Assembly: GCA_043782425.1 (NCBI GenBank)
Contig: JAYWAM010000284.1
Span: forward strand, 1 to 10,323
Length of the DNA stretch: 10,323 nt
Direction: 5' to 3'
DNA from: JAYWAM01 sp043782425
GTDB lineage: Bacteria; Pseudomonadota; Gammaproteobacteria; Burkholderiales; Usitatibacteraceae
Part shown: in pieces, positions 6,162 through 10,323 of the stretch
How positions within the stretch are numbered: position 1 is the first letter of the stretch
Layout: each line of letters starts with the position of its first letter
Program-made: the position numbers and the translations under genes
Notes under the pieces: model-generated
What the model was told of the DNA's origin: nothing
Database searches by the model: none
What the model saw: the letters and a program-made list of their open reading frames with translations, nothing else

Positions 6162-7259
6162 ATGCCCAACGCGCCCGAATCTCAGCCCATGATGCGCGCC
6201 GCCGGGCGGCTGTGGGGCGCCAACGTGCTCGCGTTGTGCGTGGTGCTTATCGTGTATGCCAGCCTGTATCCCTTTAGCGGATGGCGGTACCCGGTCGGCG
6301 CCTCATGGCAAGGCCTGTGGTCGCGTTACTACGCAGAGTTCGATATTTTCGCCAACTTTTTCTCCTATGTGCCCTTGGGGTTTCTTGCCGCTGCGCTATG
6401 GGCGCGCCGCGGCCCCAAGGCCAGGGCGTTTGTCTTTGCCGTGTTGTGTGGAGCAATACTCAGTCTGGTGTTGGAACTTTTGCAGTTGTTTCTGCCGACC
6501 AGGGTGACATCGTTGCTCGACTGGCTTGCCAACTCGGTCGGGGCTGCGGGCGGCGCTTTGCTGTGCCTTAGCTCAGCGGGAGTGAAGTTGCGTTGTTCCA
6601 TGCAAGACTGGCGCGAGCGCGTTTTTCTTGCCGACGCGACGGTGGATGTGGGGCTGGTGCTGATTCTGATCTGGCTGCTGGGGCAGATCAATCCCAGCGT
6701 GCCGTTTTTTGAGGCGGGCAACATGATTAACCGTCTGACCGCCTCGTGGAAAATTAATCCCTATGATCCATTATTCCTGATACCGCAAATCGTTGGCATT
6801 GGGCTCAATGCCTGCGGGTTCGCGCTATTCGTCTCAGTTTTACTGAAAACGCGCGTGCGCGCTATGCTTGCGGTGGTGATTGTGCTGGCGCTGGGCTTAT
6901 CATTGAAGCTCGTTGCGGCAGGACTGATGCTTAAAGCCCCATTGCTGGAAAACTGGTTGGGGCCGGCGTCGGTGCTGGGCGTGGGCGCCGGGCTGGGTGT
7001 TGCATTGCCGCTGCTCACATTCACGCACCGTGTGCGTATTTTCCTGGCATTGCTGCTGGTATTCGCCGGTGCATTGATGTCGAAAATGGCGAGCATCTAC
7101 GACGCGTTCAACGAAACCCTACAGGTATTTTTCTGGCCCTATGGACAACTTTCCAACTTCGCCAGTCTGACACACTATCTGCAAGAGATCTGGCCGCTGC
7201 TGGCGCTGGCTTTTCTCGCGTTCTGTTATGTTAGAAGGTCGGCAGAAGACATGGAATAA
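6162..7259 (+). CDS. VanZ-family multi-pass membrane protein
   Basis: About 365 residues, inner membrane. The N-terminal half has the VanZ pattern: a helix near residues 18-33 (LALCVVLIVYASLYPF), NFFSYVPLGFL from Asn65, then ELLQLFLP (Glu105, Gln108), Arg114, Asp120 and Asn124 in LLDWLANSVG. The C-terminal half (about 160-360) adds roughly five hydrophobic helices, making it longer than VanZ of the glycopeptide-resistance cluster. VanZ proteins affect teicoplanin susceptibility in Gram-positives; the role of proteobacterial members is poorly known, so an envelope function is inference. I use ATG 6162. GTG 6156 overlaps the regulator's stop and is equally possible, adding two residues. In either case the gene is coupled to the LytTR regulator and probably belongs to its operon. 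Confidence 0.85.
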   Translation: MPNAPESQPMMRAAGRLWGANVLALCVVLIVYASLYPFSGWRYPVGASWQGLWSRYYAEFDIFANFFSYVPLGFLAAALWARRGPKARAFVFAVLCGAILSLVLELLQLFLPTRVTSLLDWLANSVGAAGGALLCLSSAGVKLRCSMQDWRERVFLADATVDVGLVLILIWLLGQINPSVPFFEAGNMINRLTASWKINPYDPLFLIPQIVGIGLNACGFALFVSVLLKTRVRAMLAVVIVLALGLSLKLVAAGLMLKAPLLENWLGPASVLGVGAGLGVALPLLTFTHRVRIFLALLLVFAGALMSKMASIYDAFNETLQVFFWPYGQLSNFASLTHYLQEIWPLLALAFLAFCYVRRSAEDME

Positions 7260-7288
7260 TTGTACCCACTCAGCCATCAAATACCATG

Positions 7289-7396
7289 GAACGCAGATGA
7301 CGCAGATGAATATGATGAACGCAGGTAATGATAAATATTCTAAAATCAAACAAGGAAAATCTTATTTAATCATAACTATCAGCGTCATCAGCGTTC
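7289..7396. repeat. Imperfect inverted-repeat element with AT-rich core
   Basis: The left arm at 7289-7307 (GAACGCAGATGACGCAGAT) and right arm at 7378-7396 are reverse complements at 17 of 19 positions. The 70-nt centre is AT-rich, in contrast to the surrounding genes. Tandem GATGACGC-like units in the arms resemble intergenic repeats with GAACGC(A/G)GATGA units known from several phyla (from memory). It fills most of the gap between the VanZ and ferredoxin genes and may end transcription of the first. Confidence 0.6.
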
Positions 7397-7401
7397 TATT
7401 T

Positions 7402-7429
7402 TTGACTGCTGAGTAGTTACGAATAATTT
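7402..7429 (+). promoter_or_regulatory. Possible sigma-70 promoter for the ferredoxin-hydrolase pair
   Basis: TTGACT (7402-7407, five of six matches to TTGACA) is followed 16 bases later by TAATTT (7424-7429, a weak -10). It begins six bases after the repeat element and lies 20 bases before the ferredoxin start. The -35 is good; the -10 is the weak point. Confidence 0.35.
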
Positions 7430-7448
7430 ACCATTACTTGGAACCAAC

Positions 7449-7757
7449 ATGAGTTTCTACAAGCATCACGTTTTTTTCTGCGTCAACCAGCGTCCTGACG
7501 GCGAAGCCTGTTGCAACGATCACGACGCCGAGGGCGTGCGCGCTTACGCCAAACAGCGCATCAAAGCGCTGGGCTTGAGTGGTGCGGGTAAAGTGCGCAT
7601 CAACAACGCCGGCTGCATGGATCGCTGTAAAGAGGGCCCGGTGATTGTCGTCTACCCCGAGGAAATCTGGTACACCTATGTCGATAAGAGCGACGTGGAT
7701 GAGATCATCGACGAACATCTTATCAATGGCCGTATCGTAGATCGCTTGAGAATTTGA
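7449..7757 (+). CDS. Thioredoxin-like [2Fe-2S] ferredoxin
   Basis: A 102-residue soluble electron-transfer protein. The cysteine pattern (Cys11, Cys21/Cys22, Cys56, Cys60 in NAGCMDRCKEGP) matches the thioredoxin-fold [2Fe-2S] ferredoxins known from Clostridium pasteurianum and Aquifex aeolicus, where four such cysteines bind the cluster. Cys21 and Cys22 are adjacent, so which one is the second ligand is open. The later VVYPEEIWYTYVDKSDVDEIIDEHL is typical of proteobacterial members, and the length fits. ATG 7449 has GGA at 7440-7442, six bases upstream. Its TGA overlaps the start of the hydrolase gene (TGATG), so the two are translated together. The electron donor and acceptor are not encoded nearby. 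Confidence 0.92.
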   Translation: MSFYKHHVFFCVNQRPDGEACCNDHDAEGVRAYAKQRIKALGLSGAGKVRINNAGCMDRCKEGPVIVVYPEEIWYTYVDKSDVDEIIDEHLINGRIVDRLRI

Positions 7758-8425
7758 TGGCTACACGCCCCACGCCTAACCGGCAACTGCTCATAGACGG
7801 CGCAGCAGGAAAAATTGAGCTAGCTGTAAGCGCGCCAGGCAGCGAATCGTTTCTGACCAAAGCCGCCATCGCCATCGTTGCCCATCCCCACCCGCTGTTC
7901 GGCGGCACGATGGACAACAAAGTGGTGACGACGCTGGCGCGGGCGTTCTATGACATCGGGGCAGTGGTATATCGCTTCAATTTTCGCGGTGTCGGCCAAA
8001 GCAGCGGCGTGCACGACGAAGGGAAGGGGGAGACTGAGGACTTGCTGACTGTGGCGCAGTACGCGCGCGCGCAATTCGGCAACGATCTGCCGCTGTGGCT
8101 GGCGGGCTTTTCCTTTGGCGGCGCAGTGGCGCTCAAGGCCACCGAGCACATTGCCTGCGAGCAGATGGTGCTGGTGGCGCCGGCTATTGCACGCCTCGCA
8201 AGCTGGGCGGATAGCCCGACTGGCAACATTGCCGGCGGCAAGCCGCCACAGAAAACGATATTGATTCACGGCGAAATCGACGAAACCGTGCCGCTCGCCG
8301 ATTCCTTCGCGTGGGCGCGCGGTCACGATGTGCCGGTGATCGTAGTACCCGGTGCCGATCACTTTTTTCACAAGAAGCTGCATATCATCCGCGATATGGT
8401 GATGCGCCTATGCCGTCCGCTGTAG
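7757..8425 (+). CDS. Alpha/beta hydrolase (COG2945-like)
   Basis: A 222-residue cytoplasmic hydrolase with no signal peptide. HPHPLFGGTMDNKVV near residues 38-52 and RFNFRGVGQSSG are hallmarks of the COG2945-type small alpha/beta hydrolases. The catalytic triad can be placed at Ser119 in GFSFGG, Asp175 in HGEIDETVP and His202 in PGADHFFHKK. The substrate is unknown; esterase or thioesterase activity is likely from the fold only. ATG 7757 shares its A with the ferredoxin stop codon, indicating coupling. TTG 7754 is in frame but less likely. The gene converges on the minus-strand protease operon, with a REP pair between. Confidence 0.9.
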   Translation: MATRPTPNRQLLIDGAAGKIELAVSAPGSESFLTKAAIAIVAHPHPLFGGTMDNKVVTTLARAFYDIGAVVYRFNFRGVGQSSGVHDEGKGETEDLLTVAQYARAQFGNDLPLWLAGFSFGGAVALKATEHIACEQMVLVAPAIARLASWADSPTGNIAGGKPPQKTILIHGEIDETVPLADSFAWARGHDVPVIVVPGADHFFHKKLHIIRDMVMRLCRPL

Positions 8426-8489
8426 TTGAGGCCATTAACGCAGCCGACCGGACAAAGTTAGCAAGTTAAATTGTTGTACCCAAAATTGC

Positions 8490-8540
8490 GTAGGGTGCGC
8501 TTGCGCACCAATGGTTGCATGGTGCGCAAGCGCACCCTAC
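8490..8540. repeat. REP pair (21-bp perfect inverted arms) between convergent genes
   Basis: The left arm at 8490-8510 starts GTAGGGTGCGCTTGCGCACC and the right arm at 8520-8540 is its exact reverse complement, with a 9-nt loop (ATGGTTGCA). Each arm contains TGCGC-TT-GCGCA, again a GTAG-headed palindrome. Transcribed from either side it gives a very stable hairpin, so it may act as a bidirectional transcription barrier between the hydrolase (ends 8425) and the protease (ends 8553 on the minus strand). Confidence 0.8.
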
Positions 8541-8552
8541 ATTCACACAAGC

Positions 8553-9428
8553 CTAGCGAAGCGCTGCGCTGTTGGCACTGCTCAAGGCAGCTAGCGCTGG
8601 TGGCAACGGTTTGCGTGCACCGTCTGCGGGCCAGCCGTTTTCTGCGGCTAGCCGAGTGATGTGCTCGATGCGCTCTGTTGACAGTGGGTGGGTGCTGAGC
8701 ATTTCAATCTGCCCGGCCTCGGGTCGTTTGCTGGCCGCTTGCAGCAGGCGGAAAACATCATGCGCACCGCCGATGTGACCATAGTGCCGCGCTAGCGCTT
8801 GTAGCGCTAGCGCGTCGGCGTCGCGCTCTTGGTCGCGCGAGAATTTGAGTAAAGTAAGGCTGCTGGTAAGCGCCGTTAAATCACCTGCCGCGCCGCGTCC
8901 TATGCTGGCGCTGACCACCGTAAGGATGATGCCCACTGCGGCGCCGCGTCCGAGGCTTTTTACCGGATGGCGCAATTTGGCGTGCGCCATTTCATGCGCC
9001 AGAACCATCGCCAGGGAGTTTTCGTCGGGCATTTTTTCTAGTAGCCCGCGGTATACGACGATGTTGGCGCCGAGGGTCGCATAGGCGTTGACTGTCTGTC
9101 CTTCGTTCAGGTGCACTGTTATCTGGAAATCGTCGGGCAGTTGCATCGCGCGCGCGAGTTGCGCGGCGAGCTCGCTGATTTCCTTCGCGGCCTTACGCGC
9201 CCCCTCGCTTTGCGCGTCAGTTGTCAGGCGCGCGGCGATACCATCAGCGAATTCTTTTTCGTAGCGATAGGGAAGCAGGGCGGCAAGATCACCGGCGAAC
9301 CAGCTCACCAACGCCGTTGCGGCAACCGCCACGGCAAGCACGCCGCCAAGCAGCCAGGCAAATTCCTTGAGCGGGTGCTCTATGGCGTAGTTGACTGATT
9401 CATCGGGCGTGGGATTCTCAAGCTGCAT
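8553..9428 (-). CDS. Membrane-anchored M48-family zinc metallopeptidase
   Basis: A 291-residue protease with one N-terminal transmembrane helix (about 22-45, FAWLLGGVLAVAVAATALVS) and an M48 catalytic domain. The zinc site is His145-Glu146-Met-Ala-His149 in VLAHEMAHAKLRHP, with Glu201 in SRDQERDADALAL as third ligand and the STHPLSTERIEHI block near the C-terminus. All catalytic residues are intact. M48 peptidases (HtpX, BepA/YfgC, LoiP relatives) act in envelope protein quality control; this substrate is unknown. Whether the domain faces cytoplasm or periplasm cannot be decided here. The ATG at 9428 lies inside the end of the preceding YbjQ-like gene (11-base overlap), implying coupling. The frame stays open to 9497, but that part only shadows the neighbour. 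A perfect 11-bp hairpin lies in its coding sequence at 8789-8813. Confidence 0.92.
   Translation of the reverse strand: MQLENPTPDESVNYAIEHPLKEFAWLLGGVLAVAVAATALVSWFAGDLAALLPYRYEKEFADGIAARLTTDAQSEGARKAAKEISELAAQLARAMQLPDDFQITVHLNEGQTVNAYATLGANIVVYRGLLEKMPDENSLAMVLAHEMAHAKLRHPVKSLGRGAAVGIILTVVSASIGRGAAGDLTALTSSLTLLKFSRDQERDADALALQALARHYGHIGGAHDVFRLLQAASKRPEAGQIEMLSTHPLSTERIEHITRLAAENGWPADGARKPLPPALAALSSANSAALR
8789..8813. repeat. Perfect 11-bp hairpin inside the M48 coding sequence
   Basis: GCGCTAGCGCT (8789-8799) and AGCGCTAGCGC (8803-8813) are exact reverse complements around a TGT loop. It encodes part of the ADALALQALAR segment just after the zinc-ligand Glu. An 11-bp stem with a 3-nt loop inside a gene is striking, though Ala/Leu codons rich in GCG and CTA can produce it by chance. 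Confidence 0.7.
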
Positions 9429-9894
9429 GCGCGGCGGGTTTGAGTGCAGTGCCGTAGGCGAAGATTTCAAAGGCGGGCATCTTGCCGCGCGCACCACCGG
9501 AAACCGAAGTACTTTCGATTTTCACATTGACGATCAGCTTGTAACCCTGCTGCGCCGCCTGCTCCTTCATGCGCAGCACCGCCTCGCGTCGCGCACGGTC
9601 AAACAGCGTTTCGTAGGCGCGGAAGCGGCCTCCCACCAGGTTGCGTAAGCTCGCCACAAATTGTTTGAAGTAGTCCGAAGAAATCACCACCGCGCCAGAC
9701 ACCAGCGCACAATCCTGTGGCGCAACCAGGTTCGGCGGGTAGCGCGTGGCAAAGGTCAAAATTTTCTGATACTGCTTTTCGCGCGCGCGGATCGAAGCAT
9801 AGTGGCGTACTTCGAGTATGCGACCGACAAAAAACCCGGTCGCTAGCAGAATCAAAAAAACAATGAACTGAAAATAATCGAAAAACAGTTCCAT
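9418..9894 (-). CDS. Membrane-anchored YbjQ-like (heavy-metal-binding domain) protein
   Basis: A 158-residue protein with an N-terminal transmembrane helix (about 8-25, YFQFIVFLILLATGFFVG), a short basic helical linker, and then a YbjQ-type domain (PF01906): LVSGAVVISSDYFKQFVASLRNLVGGRFRAYE in the middle, GYKLIVNVKIESTSV and FEIFAYGTAL at the end. It parallels the shorter protein encoded next to it, so the two are paralogues, one anchored and one soluble. The family is called heavy-metal-binding by annotation, but that rests on thin evidence; YbjQ-like proteins form oligomers in known structures (from memory). It starts four bases after the YbjQ gene stops and overlaps the protease gene by 11 bases, so all three are one operon. 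Function unknown. Confidence 0.85.
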   Translation of the reverse strand: MELFFDYFQFIVFLILLATGFFVGRILEVRHYASIRAREKQYQKILTFATRYPPNLVAPQDCALVSGAVVISSDYFKQFVASLRNLVGGRFRAYETLFDRARREAVLRMKEQAAQQGYKLIVNVKIESTSVSGGARGKMPAFEIFAYGTALKPAAHAA

Positions 9895-9898
9895 ACGC

Positions 9899-10222
9899 CT
9901 AATCCAGAATCACGGCGGTGCCGTAGGCGAGTATTTCCGCCGCACCTGCGGTCACGGCGGTGGTGGCGTAGCGCACGTTAAGCACAGCGTTGGCGCCGAT
10001 CGACTGCGCCTGTGCAATCATGCGCTGGGTGGATTCTTCACGCGCTTCTTGCATTAACTCGGTATAGGCTTTGAGCTCGCCACCGACGATATTCTTTAGC
10101 CCAGCCAAAATATCCTTGCCAACGTGCTTGGCGCGCACCGTGCTGCCTTGCACCAGGCCAAGGTGCGTGCGCACCTGGCGGCCCGGAATGATCTCGATAT
10201 TGGTGACCAGAATGGCGGACAT
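9899..10222 (-). CDS. ybjQ: YbjQ family (UPF0145) protein
   Basis: A 107-residue soluble protein, the same length as E. coli YbjQ as I remember it. It has the family blocks GLVQGSTVRAKHVGKDILAG, LKNIVGGELKAYTELMQEAR, AQSIGANAVLNVRYATTAV and ILAYGTAVIL. It covers the whole domain with no signal peptide or membrane segment. I chose ATG 10222 because GGGAG precedes it by six bases on the minus strand; the in-frame extension to 10312 has no such site and runs through a REP sequence. It is the first gene of the operon with the membrane YbjQ-like protein and the M48 protease. The promoter should lie between 10223 and 10280, where an AT-rich TTATAA is present but no convincing -35. Function unknown. 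Confidence 0.88.
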   Translation of the reverse strand: MSAILVTNIEIIPGRQVRTHLGLVQGSTVRAKHVGKDILAGLKNIVGGELKAYTELMQEAREESTQRMIAQAQSIGANAVLNVRYATTAVTAGAAEILAYGTAVILD

Positions 10223-10280
10223 GTAATCTCCCTGATGGTTGATAATTGGTTGACTTATAACTGATAGAAACGATATTTTT

Positions 10281-10323
10281 GTAGGAGCGGGCTTGCCCGC
10301 GATAACAGCCATTTCGCGGGCAA
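10281..10323. repeat. REP pair (REPIN), cut by the window edge
   Basis: GTAGGAGCGGGCTTGCCCGC (10281-10300) is a GTAG-headed palindrome (GCGGGC-TT-GCCCGC) closely resembling the REP type abundant in Pseudomonas. At 10314-10323, TCGCGGGCAA is the reverse complement of TTGCCCGCGA (10293-10302), so a second, inverted REP begins here and continues past the edge. It lies about 58 bases upstream of the YbjQ operon. Confidence 0.75.

Noticed and set aside
9429..9497. Longer N-terminus for the M48 protease
   Set aside because: The extra 23 codons lie wholly within the YbjQ-like gene and begin with GTG; the MQLENP start at 9428 gives a normal anchored protease.
1..10323. CRISPR arrays, tRNA or rRNA genes, and intact insertion sequences
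   Set aside because: No regularly spaced direct repeats, cloverleaf-type sequences or intact transposase genes were found; the repeats are inverted REP-type pairs.

Overview
The window looks like the chromosome of a betaproteobacterium, possibly of the Nitrosomonadales/Gallionella type. This rests on moderately high GC, beta-like protein sequences and many GTAG-headed REP-type palindromes. The taxonomic call is inference; no rRNA or tRNA gene is present to anchor it.

Layout. Positions 1-39 may hold the last codons of a membrane protein, followed by a terminator-like hairpin and a 21-bp inverted repeat. A sodium:solute symporter with a histidine-rich tail follows (335-1798). Next come a hairpin leader, a small single-pass membrane protein (2023-2268) and a second small membrane reading frame with no ordinary start codon (about 2304-2555). 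Positions 2556-3408 carry no intact gene. They hold an inverted repeat, a decayed REP-associated tyrosine transposase (RAYT) bracketed by two inverted 32-nt REP copies, and the last 22 codons of a lost LytTR response regulator.

The centre is a two-component system: a LytS/AlgZ-type histidine kinase (3409-5241) with an unusual C-terminal membrane module, a REP pair, and a LytTR response regulator (5377-6159). The regulator runs directly into a VanZ-family membrane protein (6162-7259). After a repeat element and a possible promoter, a thioredoxin-like [2Fe-2S] ferredoxin (7449-7757) overlaps an alpha/beta hydrolase (7757-8425) by one base.

A 51-bp REP pair separates this strand from a convergent minus-strand operon: a YbjQ family protein (10222-9899), a membrane-anchored YbjQ-like paralogue (9894-9418) and an M48 metallopeptidase (9428-8553). 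A further REP, probably half of a pair, runs off the right edge.

Functionally, the kinase and regulator form a plausible signalling pair whose nearest translationally coupled partner is the VanZ protein, which suggests an envelope role. The ferredoxin/hydrolase pair and the YbjQ/YbjQ-like/M48 trio are tightly packed units whose substrates cannot be read from sequence. The most unusual points are the kinase's C-terminal membrane domain, the orphan LytTR tail beside the transposase relic, the four different REP-type palindromes in 10 kb, and the pairing of soluble and membrane YbjQ paralogues with a protease.
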